Origin: Alteromonas gilva
GTDB taxonomy: Bacteria > Pseudomonadota > Gammaproteobacteria > Enterobacterales > Alteromonadaceae
DNA length: 64,000 nt
Assembly (NCBI RefSeq): GCF_028595265.1
Contig: NZ_JAQQXP010000001.1
Coordinates: 1,364,001 to 1,428,000, forward strand
Direction: 5' to 3'
Shown: piece by piece, positions 17,899-26,977 of the stretch
Layout of the letters: each line of letters starts with the position of its first letter
Position numbering within the stretch: position 1 is the stretch's first letter
The notes under the pieces: model-generated
Seen by the model: the letters and a program-made list of their open reading frames with translations, nothing else
The model's database searches: none
What the model was told of the DNA's origin: nothing
Position numbers and translations under genes: made by a program

Positions 17899-19332
17899 AT
17901 GGTTAATAAACACAATAATATGGCAGTTGCAAAAAACCGACAAAATAAACGCTCCAATGCGTTAGTAATTACCGAGGCGTTGCTGGTTGCTTACATAGGA
18001 TACATTGCCAGCTTTATCTTAGTTCAGTTAGATCTTATTCCAGCTCCGGATATCGAAACAAACACCGTTAATATGTTTCTGATTACGATCACAGTGTTAC
18101 TGTGTTCGCTCTCGGTAGGTCTTTACGAAGCCAAACTTCGTGAAACGTTCAGGGGAATAATCAGGCGGGTTTTTGTGAGTTTAGGGTTGACATACTTCAT
18201 TGTAGAAGTGGTTACCCAAACGTTTTTTGATTTGCTGCAAATGCATCCTTACTACCTCCCTACCGCCATATCGTTAAATTTAATCGCCATTGTGTTTTTT
18301 CGGTATTTTACCAATCGTCTGGGGCTGCTGGGACTGGGCCGGTTACGACTGGTGGTGTTAGGGGCCGGTGAAAGAGCCTCGATCATAGAGCGTCGCATGC
18401 GCCGTGACGCAGACAGAATCGGTATCGATATTCTTGGCTTTATTCCGTTGCCTGGTGATAATCGTGAAGACGGTATTAAAAACGAGAAAATCATTCATTT
18501 AAAGGTTGATCAAAGCCTGCGTCATTTCTTAATCGAAAACGATATTGAAGAGGTGGTGATTGCCTGTGATCAGCGTCGTGGAACGTTACCACTGGATGTG
18601 CTTTTTGACTGCCGGTTAAGGGGCGTCGAAATCACCGATCTGCTGGATTTTATTGAGCGTGAGACCGGTCAGATTGCGGTGAATCTGATGTATCCGAGCT
18701 GGGTAATATACTCCAATGGGTTCCACTCACAAAACTACCTCAGAGACGCCCTGGACTATACCCTCAATGCATTACTTGCCACGGTGATGTTGTTGCTCAC
18801 CTGGCCGTTCATGCTGTTCACGGCAATATTGATTTATTTCGATGATGGACGACGTAGCAAAGCGCCGATTTTTTATCGTCAGGAACGCGTCGGTCATAAC
18901 GGTAAGCTGTTTAAGATTATTAAGTTCAGAAGTATGCGGGTGGATGCTGAAAAAGACGGTGCTAAATGGGCCTCTAAAAACGATGCCAGGGTTACCCGGA
19001 TTGGTAATTTTATTCGTAAATACCGTATCGATGAATTACCACAGCTTATTAATGTGTTTAAAGGTGAAATGTCCTTTATTGGTCCTCGCCCCGAGAGGCC
19101 AGAGTTCGTTGAGCAGCTCGTCAAGGAAGTACCTTATTACAATCAACGACACAACGTTAAACCAGGGCTGGCGGGCTGGGCGCAGCTCAACTATCCTTAT
19201 GGTGCCTCAGTGGATGACTCAATCGAAAAGTTAAAATTTGACCTGTATTACGTTAAACACCAAAGCATGTTATTGGATATCCTGATCCTGATTAGAACCG
19301 TTGAAGTCATCTTGTTTGGAAAAGGGCGGTAG
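17899..19332 (+). CDS. undecaprenyl-phosphate sugar phosphotransferase (EPS priming enzyme)
   Basis: Polyisoprenyl-phosphate hexose-1-phosphate transferase that starts repeat-unit assembly on undecaprenyl phosphate; 477 aa, corresponding to TIGR03013. Four N-terminal TM segments (within about residues 28-145) precede a CoA-binding-like domain (VVLGAGERASIIERRM). A fifth TM (about 295-317) leads into the catalytic domain with YRQERVGHNGKLFKIIKFRS, KYRIDELPQLINV and MSFIGPRPERPEF. These match the WbaP/EpsE-type active region with its Asp-Glu pair. It is the first gene of the long plus-strand operon; the next gene starts 1 base after its stop. Glucose is the usual substrate but is not proven. 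Confidence 0.93.
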   Translation: MVNKHNNMAVAKNRQNKRSNALVITEALLVAYIGYIASFILVQLDLIPAPDIETNTVNMFLITITVLLCSLSVGLYEAKLRETFRGIIRRVFVSLGLTYFIVEVVTQTFFDLLQMHPYYLPTAISLNLIAIVFFRYFTNRLGLLGLGRLRLVVLGAGERASIIERRMRRDADRIGIDILGFIPLPGDNREDGIKNEKIIHLKVDQSLRHFLIENDIEEVVIACDQRRGTLPLDVLFDCRLRGVEITDLLDFIERETGQIAVNLMYPSWVIYSNGFHSQNYLRDALDYTLNALLATVMLLLTWPFMLFTAILIYFDDGRRSKAPIFYRQERVGHNGKLFKIIKFRSMRVDAEKDGAKWASKNDARVTRIGNFIRKYRIDELPQLINVFKGEMSFIGPRPERPEFVEQLVKEVPYYNQRHNVKPGLAGWAQLNYPYGASVDDSIEKLKFDLYYVKHQSMLLDILILIRTVEVILFGKGR

Positions 19333-19333
19333 A

Positions 19334-20227
19334 ATGGCAACGGCAAACCAGCTCACCACAAATAAGAATGCAATGACCGTAGATGTCGAAGATTATTTTC
19401 AGGTGTCAGCATTCGAATCGTCAATTGTCGTAGAACAGTGGGACACCATTCCTCTGCGCGTTGGCGATAACATGCACCGGCTGTTAGATCTGTTTGCCGA
19501 AAAAAACGTCAAGTCGACATTTTTTACTTTGGGTTGGATTGCCAAACGATGCCCGGACATGATTCGCCGCATTGTTGATGAAGGCCACGAATTAGCCAGC
19601 CACGGGCTGTCGCATCGGCGCGCTACCACCATGACCCGGTCTGAGTTTTATGAAGATGTCAGAGTCAGCAAAGATATTTTAGAACAAACCAGTGGCAGGG
19701 CTTTATCCGGTTATCGGGCGCCAAGCTTTTCCATCGACTCGAGCAACGAGTGGGTATATGAAATATTAGTTGAATTAGGTTTTTTGTATTCTTCGAGTAC
19801 GTATCCGGTTAAACATGATTTATACGGCGTACCTGACTGGCCTCGGTTTAAACACACGCGTCCTGAAGGCATCATTGAAATCCCCATCCCAACCCTGCAA
19901 CAAAAGGGAAGAAACATCGGTATTGGCGGTGGTGGTTATTTCAGGCTGTTTCCATATTGGTTGTCCCAACAGCGAATTGATAAGTTTTTAAAAGCAGAAA
20001 GCGAGCCCTATAGCTTTTATTTTCATCCCTGGGAAATTGACAACGACCAACCACGCATTAAAAACGCACCGTTAAAATCTAAGTTCAGGCATTACATTAA
20101 TTTGTCTGCCATGGAAAAAAAGCTCAGCAAATTATTAGATCGTTATGAATGGGATACCATGAGCTCAGTGTACAATATTGATGTGCCCGGGTTGGAAAAA
20201 AACGGTACTGATAAACTTAGGATGTAG
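19334..20227 (+). CDS. XrtA-system polysaccharide deacetylase (DUF3473)
   Basis: NodB-fold deacetylase, 297 aa from ATG 19334, corresponding to TIGR03006. The metal and catalytic motifs are NAMTVDVEDYFQV (first Asp pair), GHELASHGLSHRR (His-x3/4-His) and LSGYRAPSFS. The C-terminal DUF3473 part contains YFRLFPYWL and FYFHPWEID. It probably removes acetyl groups from an amino sugar of the EPS or its lipid-linked intermediate. No signal peptide is visible, so it would act in the cytoplasm, which is typical of this subfamily. A longer in-frame start at 19301 lies inside the preceding gene and is unlikely. Confidence 0.93.
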   Translation: MATANQLTTNKNAMTVDVEDYFQVSAFESSIVVEQWDTIPLRVGDNMHRLLDLFAEKNVKSTFFTLGWIAKRCPDMIRRIVDEGHELASHGLSHRRATTMTRSEFYEDVRVSKDILEQTSGRALSGYRAPSFSIDSSNEWVYEILVELGFLYSSSTYPVKHDLYGVPDWPRFKHTRPEGIIEIPIPTLQQKGRNIGIGGGGYFRLFPYWLSQQRIDKFLKAESEPYSFYFHPWEIDNDQPRIKNAPLKSKFRHYINLSAMEKKLSKLLDRYEWDTMSSVYNIDVPGLEKNGTDKLRM

Positions 20228-20237
20228 GAATTTCAAA

Positions 20238-21290
20238 ATGTGTGCTAACCACATAACGGACTATGAAATTGTCAAATTAGAAAGTAACCGTTACCAGGAA
20301 TGGGATCAATATGTGGTATCACATGATGAAGGCAGCTTTTTTCATCTGTCCGGTTGGAAAACCGTCATTGAAGAGACCTTTAAGCATCAATGCCATTTTT
20401 TATTTGCCAGGCAGCACAATGACATCATCGGCATTTTGCCACTGGTTGAGCAAAAAAGCCGGTTGTTCGGCCATACCTTAGTCTCGACGCCCTTTTGTGT
20501 TTATGGCGGTGCCATTGCAAACTCGGAGGCTATTCGCATTGCCCTTGAGGATGCAGCCCTTCGTTTAGGACAGCGCTTAGCGGTAGACTACGTTGAGTTA
20601 AGGTACCGAAAAGCCGTTAACAATCCCAACTTTACCCAGTTTTGCCATCATTCGACCTTTGGCCTGGAGCTGGCCACTACACCCGATGATATCCTCGCGA
20701 GCATCAAGAAAAAACAACGGGCAGTGATTCGTCACTCGCTTAAAAACGACTTGTCGTACCGTATTGATAAAGATGTTGATGTTGCCTATCAGGTGTATTC
20801 TGAAAGTGTCAGAAATCTGGGCACGCCAGTTTTTGACAAAAAATACTTTACGAATTTATCCAAGGCCTTTGCTGATCAGCTTGATGTGTTAACAGTAACT
20901 AACGCTCAGAATGAGCCGGTGTCTGCGGTCCTGAGCTTTTACTTTAAGGGTGAGGTACTGCCCTATTATGGGGGCGGCTTACACGAGGCCCGCGCCTTAA
21001 AAAGCAATGACTTTATGTATTATCAGTTAATGTGTCATGCGCAGCGAAGTGGCTGTCGCCGGTTTGATTTTGGTCGCAGTAAGGATGATTCTGGCTCGGC
21101 AAAGTACAAAGCGTCATATGGCATAACCCCGGAGCCATTGCATTATCTTCGTGCTTTGGTACGGGCCACAGAGCAACCCAATTTAAGCCCGAACAACCCT
21201 AAATATGCCTTGTTCATCAATGGCTGGAAACGCTTACCTTTATGGTTGAGTCGTATTCTTGGTCCTTATCTTTCAAAATACCTTGGTTAA
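20238..21290 (+). CDS. XrtA-system FemAB-like acyl/peptidyl transferase
   Basis: A 350-aa protein of the FemAB/GNAT fold found in exosortase-A loci (TIGR03019). Two tandem GNAT-like halves are suggested: an N-terminal one with SFFHLSGWKTVIEE, and a C-terminal one around residues 150-310 with LSFYFKGEVLPYYGGG and CRRFDFGRSKDDSGSAKYK. These are the most conserved family stretches. The family may transfer an aminoacyl or acyl group to a sugar or lipid; the true substrate is unknown. The start ATG 20238 is 11 bases after the deacetylase stop. A longer frame to 20178 overlaps that gene and is rejected. Confidence 0.88.
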   Translation: MCANHITDYEIVKLESNRYQEWDQYVVSHDEGSFFHLSGWKTVIEETFKHQCHFLFARQHNDIIGILPLVEQKSRLFGHTLVSTPFCVYGGAIANSEAIRIALEDAALRLGQRLAVDYVELRYRKAVNNPNFTQFCHHSTFGLELATTPDDILASIKKKQRAVIRHSLKNDLSYRIDKDVDVAYQVYSESVRNLGTPVFDKKYFTNLSKAFADQLDVLTVTNAQNEPVSAVLSFYFKGEVLPYYGGGLHEARALKSNDFMYYQLMCHAQRSGCRRFDFGRSKDDSGSAKYKASYGITPEPLHYLRALVRATEQPNLSPNNPKYALFINGWKRLPLWLSRILGPYLSKYLG

Positions 21291-21296
21291 GCATTT

Positions 21297-22739
21297 ATGA
21301 GTCAGTCTTTAAGCGCTTCCGGTTCACGTCATTACCAGTATAGCTGGGGGGTATTAGCGGGCGCTCTCACGTTAGTTTGGCTGTTTGTTTATTACGATAC
21401 ACTAAAGCATATGGTGTCGGTATGGTCCTATTCTGAGACCTACAAACATTGCTTCCTGGTACCGCTGATCTCAGCTTATCTGATTTACGAAAAAAGGCAT
21501 CAACTCACTTTTGCGGTTATCAGGCCAACTGCCTGGTTGTTTGCGCCAATATTGGCAGTGCAGGTATTTTTTGTGGTGGCTGAGCAGTTGGCCATCAACC
21601 TGTTTATGCACGGAGCTGCTGTAGCAACCTTTATCTTGTTCGTATGGGCCCTGATCGGGACATCGGCGGCCAGGATTATTGCGTTCCCGCTTGGTTATTT
21701 ACTATTTGCGGTGCCCTTCGGCGAGGAACTCGTCCCCTGGCTGCAGGAAGTCACGGCAAATTTAAGTGTTGGTTTACTGGATGTATTGAATATTCCGGTC
21801 TACCGGGAAGGCCTGTATATTTATTTGCCAAATGGTGCATTTCACGTTGCCGAGGCCTGCGCCGGGGTACGATTTTTAATTGGCACCTTTACCATCGGGG
21901 TGTTATTTGCACACTTAAACTACAGCAAGTATTGGAAACAGTTTACTTTTATTGCAGTCTGCGCCGTGCTGCCGGTGATCGCCAATGGCTTCAGGGCATT
22001 TGGTATTATGGTGATTGGTTATTACTCCGATATGAAGTATGCAACCGGCGCCGATCATTTGGTGTATGGCTGGTTCTTTTTTGCTTTTATTCTCATCTTA
22101 CTGTTTTATTTAGGCTCTTTCGGTGCAGATAAAAAACCGCCAGGTACCGCACCAGCAGCGGTTATCAAGGCCCGGTCCAGCGTCTGGTCAGCCGGTCTGT
22201 TGTTATTAGGCGCTCTCGCAGCGCCGCAGATAATGAGTGGCTGGGTATTCTCCTTTGACGTTAAAACCGGAACGGGACAGCCCTTTGAGCGTTTTGCTAG
22301 CCATCCTGAAATAACCCCCATTGCCGCGCCAAAGTGGGCGGCACCGACCACCGATGAGGTTTACTACGGTGAATGGCAGGGTGTGGCATTTCGGGCGATA
22401 TACGTCAATGAAGCGCAGCAGGATCAGGAGCTTGTCAGCTTTCGGCACAGGGTGTTCGATAATGAAACCTGGACACAAGCAGAGATTGGTACAACAACGA
22501 TTGATGGTGCGCCGGTAAAAGTCGTTAACATTGTTAATGTTGTTGGCGAAAAAAGAACCCTGTTGGCCTGGTATCAGGTGCCCAATCTGCAAAGTATAAA
22601 AGGCCTGGATATAAAGTGGCAGCAATTGATGAATCGAATCAACGGGCATCCCAATGATGGATTCTTTATCGTATTAGCCACCAAAGATATGCAACAAGCG
22701 CAACGGTTCATGTCGGCGATTACCGGTACAAGCGGCTAG
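21297..22739 (+). CDS. xrtA: exosortase A fused to EpsI domain
   Basis: Integral membrane cysteine transpeptidase, 480 aa, that recognises C-terminal PEP-CTERM sorting signals. Residues 1 to about 275 form the exosortase with about eight TM helices. The catalytic triad is visible as Cys188 (AEACAGVRF), Arg233 (ANGFRAFGIM) and His254 (GADHLVYGW). Residues about 295-480 are an EpsI (DUF3485) domain, usual in XrtA. The gene sits between the FemAB-like gene and a glycosyltransferase, in the canonical XrtA order. I found no PEP-CTERM protein in this window, so its targets must be encoded elsewhere. Confidence 0.96.
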   Translation: MSQSLSASGSRHYQYSWGVLAGALTLVWLFVYYDTLKHMVSVWSYSETYKHCFLVPLISAYLIYEKRHQLTFAVIRPTAWLFAPILAVQVFFVVAEQLAINLFMHGAAVATFILFVWALIGTSAARIIAFPLGYLLFAVPFGEELVPWLQEVTANLSVGLLDVLNIPVYREGLYIYLPNGAFHVAEACAGVRFLIGTFTIGVLFAHLNYSKYWKQFTFIAVCAVLPVIANGFRAFGIMVIGYYSDMKYATGADHLVYGWFFFAFILILLFYLGSFGADKKPPGTAPAAVIKARSSVWSAGLLLLGALAAPQIMSGWVFSFDVKTGTGQPFERFASHPEITPIAAPKWAAPTTDEVYYGEWQGVAFRAIYVNEAQQDQELVSFRHRVFDNETWTQAEIGTTTIDGAPVKVVNIVNVVGEKRTLLAWYQVPNLQSIKGLDIKWQQLMNRINGHPNDGFFIVLATKDMQQAQRFMSAITGTSG

Positions 22740-22743
22740 TATC

Positions 22744-23838
22744 GTGAAGCGTATTATACATGTGGTGCACAGGCTTGATATTGGTGGTTTGGAACGCGTT
22801 TTATTAAATTGCGTTAATACCATGCCTGCAACGGAGTTTGAGCACAGAATTATCACTCTCACAGGCCACTCCGCTGAGTTTGCTGCGTTGCTACAGCACC
22901 ATATTGAGGTCATTTCTTTAAATAAGCGTGATGGCAATGACTGGCGAATTTTTAAACGCTTTTACAATGAAATAAAACGCTTTAAACCCGATTGCGTGCA
23001 CAGCTATAACCTGGCCACAATAGAGCTGCAAGGCGTTGCCTGGTTCGCTGGCGTTAAACTCAGAATACATGCAGAACATGGGCGCGATATCGTTGACCCG
23101 GATGGAACTAACACTAAGTACCGGTTGATGAGAAAAGTGCTGGCGAAGTTTATTCATCGAATAGTCGCGGTATCTGAAGACTTACATTCATGGTTGCGCG
23201 ATGATGTGCATATTGCCAGCAGCAAGTTAAGACTCATTGTTAACGGTATTGATACAGCGCATTTTTCTCCCTTGTCGACCCCCCGGCACCGCAACACATT
23301 TGTCTTTGGCCATGTTGGTCGTTTAGCGCAGATTAAAAATCAGGCCTTACTTATTAACGCGTTTTATGCCGCTACACAGCGTTCGCCGGAGTTTGCCGAG
23401 GGCTGCGTACTTAAAATTGTAGGCGGCGGAGAATGCCTGGAATCGCTGGCGCAGTTAATCGACGACTTACAATTAGCTGAAAAAGTAGTGTTAGCGGGGC
23501 CGAAGCTTGATATAAAAGCGGAGTATGACGGCATGGACATATTTGTAATGAGTTCATTGGCTGAAGGGATACCCATGACCCTGCTTGAATCCATGTCATG
23601 CGGTGTTCCTCCCGTGGTGACCCGTGTTGGTGGCATCCCCGAAGTGGTTAACGCACAATGTGGCAGATTGTACGACAGCGGCAACACGCAACAACTGGCT
23701 GATATTATGGTTGACCTGTTCAGCCATCGCAGTCAGGTTTCAGCATTAGGCGACAAAGCAAGAGACACTATCGTTGCCCAATACAGTGAGAAGTCGATGG
23801 TAGAGGCCTACATCAGGCTTTACAGGGGAGAGTGGTAA
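22744..23838 (+). CDS. XrtA-associated glycosyltransferase, GT4 (TIGR03088 type)
   Basis: A 364-aa GT-B glycosyltransferase, cytoplasmic, adding a sugar to the lipid-linked EPS repeat. The N-terminal motif HVVHRLDIGGLERVLLN and the C-terminal EGIPMTLLESMSCGVPPV (E-x7-E donor-binding motif) place it in family GT4. Strong resemblance to the group named sugar transferase, PEP-CTERM/EpsH1 system associated supports its role. It starts with GTG 4 bases after the exosortase stop, and its stop is 2 bases before the next start. Donor sugar unknown. Confidence 0.9.
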   Translation: MKRIIHVVHRLDIGGLERVLLNCVNTMPATEFEHRIITLTGHSAEFAALLQHHIEVISLNKRDGNDWRIFKRFYNEIKRFKPDCVHSYNLATIELQGVAWFAGVKLRIHAEHGRDIVDPDGTNTKYRLMRKVLAKFIHRIVAVSEDLHSWLRDDVHIASSKLRLIVNGIDTAHFSPLSTPRHRNTFVFGHVGRLAQIKNQALLINAFYAATQRSPEFAEGCVLKIVGGGECLESLAQLIDDLQLAEKVVLAGPKLDIKAEYDGMDIFVMSSLAEGIPMTLLESMSCGVPPVVTRVGGIPEVVNAQCGRLYDSGNTQQLADIMVDLFSHRSQVSALGDKARDTIVAQYSEKSMVEAYIRLYRGEW

Positions 23839-23840
23839 AC

Positions 23841-25748
23841 ATGTGTGGAATAAGCGGCTTGTTCAGCCGAACCGAGCTTCCTGTTACCGGGCTGGATAAG
23901 CTGAAAAGTATCAACCGCGCACAGGCCCACAGAGGGCCCGATAGCGAGGGGTATTATCACAACCGCCACGTCGCACTTGGCCATCGTCGACTCTCTATTA
24001 TCGATTTAGAAGGTGGGCATCAGCCCATTTTTAACGAAGACGACTCAGTGGTAGTGGTGTTTAACGGTGAGATTTTTAATCACAAAGAAATTGCCGCCGA
24101 ACTGGTACAACAGGGACATGTATTTTCAACCCATAGCGACACAGAAACGATTGTTCATGCCTGGGAGGAGTGGGGGGTAGACTGCCTTGCACGCTTGCGG
24201 GGAATGTTTGCGTTTATCCTCTGGGACGAAAACCGTCAGCAGTTATTTGTTGCCCGGGATCGCTTAGGGGTAAAACCCCTTTATTACAGCCATTTTACCG
24301 AGGGTACCATTGGTTTTAGCTCCGAGTTGAAAGGGCTGAAAGCCCATCCTTTGTTTTGTCGCGAACTCAACACCAGTGCTATCGAAGAGTATCTGGCGTT
24401 TGGATACGTCCCCGATCCCAAATCAATTTACGCACAAACGTTTAAACTAGAGGCTGGCCATTATTTATTGTTGGATGTTAATGGCCCGCAGAGTGCTCTC
24501 GAACCCCAGCAGTACTGGGATCTGCCGTGGGATAGAACTGCCGCATCCTCAACCGATTGGCAAGCTGATCTAATTAAACATTTCAAAGAAGCCGTGGAAG
24601 TACGCCTGGAAGCTGATGTGCCGTTAGGCGCGTTTTTATCCGGCGGCGTGGATTCGAGCGCAGTGGTTGCGTTTATGGCGCTGGCTAATCAGGACAAGCC
24701 GGTCACTACCTGTGCAATAGGCTTCGATGTGCAGGATTTTGACGAAACGGACTTTGCGCAAAAAGTGGCCGATAAATACGCAACCCAGCACAGCGTTGAA
24801 ATGGTCGACCATACAGATTTTGCGTTAATCGATAAACTCGTGCAGATCTATGACGAGCCTTATGCCGATTCTTCGGCACTGCCAACCTATAAAGTGTGTG
24901 AAATGGCGCGCAAGCATGTCACGGTGGCGTTGTCGGGTGATGGCGGTGATGAGCTGTTTGCCGGTTACCGGCGTTACAAGCTGCATTTGGCTGAAGAAAA
25001 AGTGCGTAATAAAGTGCCGGCATTATTCCGTAAGTTGCTGTTTAAACCACTCGGACGTCTGTATCCAAAATTGGATTGGGCGCCCCAATTTTTACGCGCC
25101 AAAACAACCTTTCAGTCGCTGGCGATGAATACTTCAGAAGCGTTTATGAACAGCATGAGTAAGTTGCGCAGTGATGAACGGGACGCATTATATTCCACCT
25201 CATTCAAAAGCAAACTCAAAGGGTATAGTGCGAATGCGGTGTATCAGCGTTACCTGAAAGATAAACGTTTTAGCGATCCGCTAAAACTTATTCAATATCT
25301 CGACTACAAAACCTGGTTAGTGGGTGATGCCAATACCAAAGTCGATCGCTCCAGTATGGCCAATGGTCTTGAAGTACGCTCACCTTTTATGGACCATCGG
25401 TTGGTGGAATGGGCCTTCTTAGTTCCGTCGTCTGAAAACATCAGCAAGGGTGAAACAAAGTGCCTGCTCAAAAAGGCGCTTGAACCCTACGTGCCGCACG
25501 ATAATTTATACCGCGACAAAATGGGCTTTAGTGTACCGCTCGCGGATTGGTTGCGAGGGCCGTTGAAAGACCGGATGTTTGCTGTACTGCAAAGTAAAGC
25601 AATACAAGATAGCGGGATTTTTAACCCTGCAGAACTGAATAAAAAAATGCATCAGCACGTGTCGGGCAAATTCGACCATTCTGCTGCGTTATGGACGCTA
25701 TTGATGCTAGGCCTGTTTTTGCAAAATGAAAGTGAGGAACAACACTAA
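23841..25748 (+). CDS. XrtA-associated asparagine-synthase-like amidotransferase
   Basis: A 635-aa protein with an N-terminal class II glutamine amidotransferase domain and a C-terminal asparagine synthase domain (TIGR03108). The mature N terminus must be Cys2 (MCGISGLF), the glutaminase nucleophile, which fixes the start at ATG 23841 rather than the upstream in-frame GTG 23832. Further marks are RAQAHRGPDSEG, GHRRLSIIDL, and the PPi loop LSGGVDSSAV of the synthase domain. In these loci it probably amidates a carboxyl group, such as a uronic acid of the polymer, rather than making free asparagine. That role is inferred from context. Confidence 0.93.
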   Translation: MCGISGLFSRTELPVTGLDKLKSINRAQAHRGPDSEGYYHNRHVALGHRRLSIIDLEGGHQPIFNEDDSVVVVFNGEIFNHKEIAAELVQQGHVFSTHSDTETIVHAWEEWGVDCLARLRGMFAFILWDENRQQLFVARDRLGVKPLYYSHFTEGTIGFSSELKGLKAHPLFCRELNTSAIEEYLAFGYVPDPKSIYAQTFKLEAGHYLLLDVNGPQSALEPQQYWDLPWDRTAASSTDWQADLIKHFKEAVEVRLEADVPLGAFLSGGVDSSAVVAFMALANQDKPVTTCAIGFDVQDFDETDFAQKVADKYATQHSVEMVDHTDFALIDKLVQIYDEPYADSSALPTYKVCEMARKHVTVALSGDGGDELFAGYRRYKLHLAEEKVRNKVPALFRKLLFKPLGRLYPKLDWAPQFLRAKTTFQSLAMNTSEAFMNSMSKLRSDERDALYSTSFKSKLKGYSANAVYQRYLKDKRFSDPLKLIQYLDYKTWLVGDANTKVDRSSMANGLEVRSPFMDHRLVEWAFLVPSSENISKGETKCLLKKALEPYVPHDNLYRDKMGFSVPLADWLRGPLKDRMFAVLQSKAIQDSGIFNPAELNKKMHQHVSGKFDHSAALWTLLMLGLFLQNESEEQH

Positions 25749-26977
25749 TGGAAACCGTGCTGTTTTTGTGTCACCGGATCCCTTTTCCGCCGAACAAAGG
25801 CGATAAAATAACCACCTATAATTTAGTTAAATACTTAGCGAAACGGTACCGGTTGGTCATTGGCTGTTTTATTGATGACGAGCACGATAAGCAATACATA
25901 CCCACGGTTGAGCAGATGTGTGATGAACTTTTTACCGTTGATATTACGGCTAAGTCGAATTTACGCTCAGGTGTGATGTCTCTGTTCGCCAATAAACCCG
26001 TTTCTACCTATCATTACAATAGCGCCGCGATGCAGCAATGGGTTGATGATGTCACCGAGCGCCGCGGAATCAAGCATTTGATTGCGTACTCTGCCGGTAC
26101 CGCGCAGTTTATTGAAGGGGCTAAGCACCGCGATAAAAAACGCATTGTCGATATGGCTGACGTGGACTCCGATAAGTGGCAACAGTATGCCGCTAAAAAG
26201 CCGTTCTACTCAGCCTGGGTATATGCCCGTGAGCATCGGTTGGTAAAACAATATGAACAACAAATCCTGCGTGACTTTGACGCAGTAACGCTGATCACCG
26301 ACGAAGAACGTGATTTATTTAAGTCTTTAAGCCCGGCCAGTTTTGCCAACAAAATTGTTACCCTTGGCAACGGCGTGGATACTGAATATTTTGACCCTCA
26401 GGCACAGTTCGATTTTACCGATAAACCTGATGATGGGCACGAGCTGATTTGTTTTACCGGCGCGATGGATTACTGGGCTAATGAAGATGCTGTGGTGTGG
26501 TTTGTAAGCGAAGTTTGGCCGGCGGTCAGGCAGCGGTTTCCTGACTTGTACTTTTATATTGTGGGTGGCAAACCCACAGAAAAAGTGCAGAGTCTTGCTG
26601 ACCAGGACGGTGTGGTGGTGACTGGCCGTGTTGTTGACGTACGTCCTTATGTGCATAAGTCTAAGTTGTGCGTTGCGCCTTTACGCATAGCCCGTGGCGT
26701 GCAAAATAAAGTGCTTGAAGCCATGTCCATGGCAAAGCCGGTGGTAATGACTTCGATGGGACAGGAAGGGATTGAATTACCCGACGCACAACAGCCACTG
26801 GTTGAAGACAACCCTCAACAACAAGCAGCGTTGCTCATTTCATTGCTTGACGATAGGGCGAAACTCGCCGACATTGGCCAGATAAACAGAGAGTGGATAG
26901 CAGCCCGGTATGGATGGGACGGTGCCTTATCTTTACTCGATAGTCTATTAGAACAGGATGCGCCCTATGATAGTTAG
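25748..26977 (+). CDS. XrtA-associated glycosyltransferase, GT4 (TIGR03087 type)
   Basis: A 409-aa GT-B glycosyltransferase. The opening LCHRIPFPPNKGDKITTYN is the hallmark of the PEP-CTERM-associated group TIGR03087. The C-terminal half shows CFTGAMDYWANEDAV, IVGGKPTEKV, and a donor-site stretch PLRIARGVQNKVLEAMSMAK. It is cytoplasmic and builds the EPS repeat on undecaprenyl pyrophosphate. The ATG shares its A with the stop of the amidotransferase (TAATG), implying translational coupling, and its 3' end overlaps the next gene by 11 bases. Confidence 0.92.
   Translation: METVLFLCHRIPFPPNKGDKITTYNLVKYLAKRYRLVIGCFIDDEHDKQYIPTVEQMCDELFTVDITAKSNLRSGVMSLFANKPVSTYHYNSAAMQQWVDDVTERRGIKHLIAYSAGTAQFIEGAKHRDKKRIVDMADVDSDKWQQYAAKKPFYSAWVYAREHRLVKQYEQQILRDFDAVTLITDEERDLFKSLSPASFANKIVTLGNGVDTEYFDPQAQFDFTDKPDDGHELICFTGAMDYWANEDAVVWFVSEVWPAVRQRFPDLYFYIVGGKPTEKVQSLADQDGVVVTGRVVDVRPYVHKSKLCVAPLRIARGVQNKVLEAMSMAKPVVMTSMGQEGIELPDAQQPLVEDNPQQQAALLISLLDDRAKLADIGQINREWIAARYGWDGALSLLDSLLEQDAPYDS

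Noticed and set aside
21644..22132. 162-codon frame inside the exosortase gene
   Set aside because: It is an out-of-frame shadow of a strongly supported exosortase A with an intact catalytic triad.
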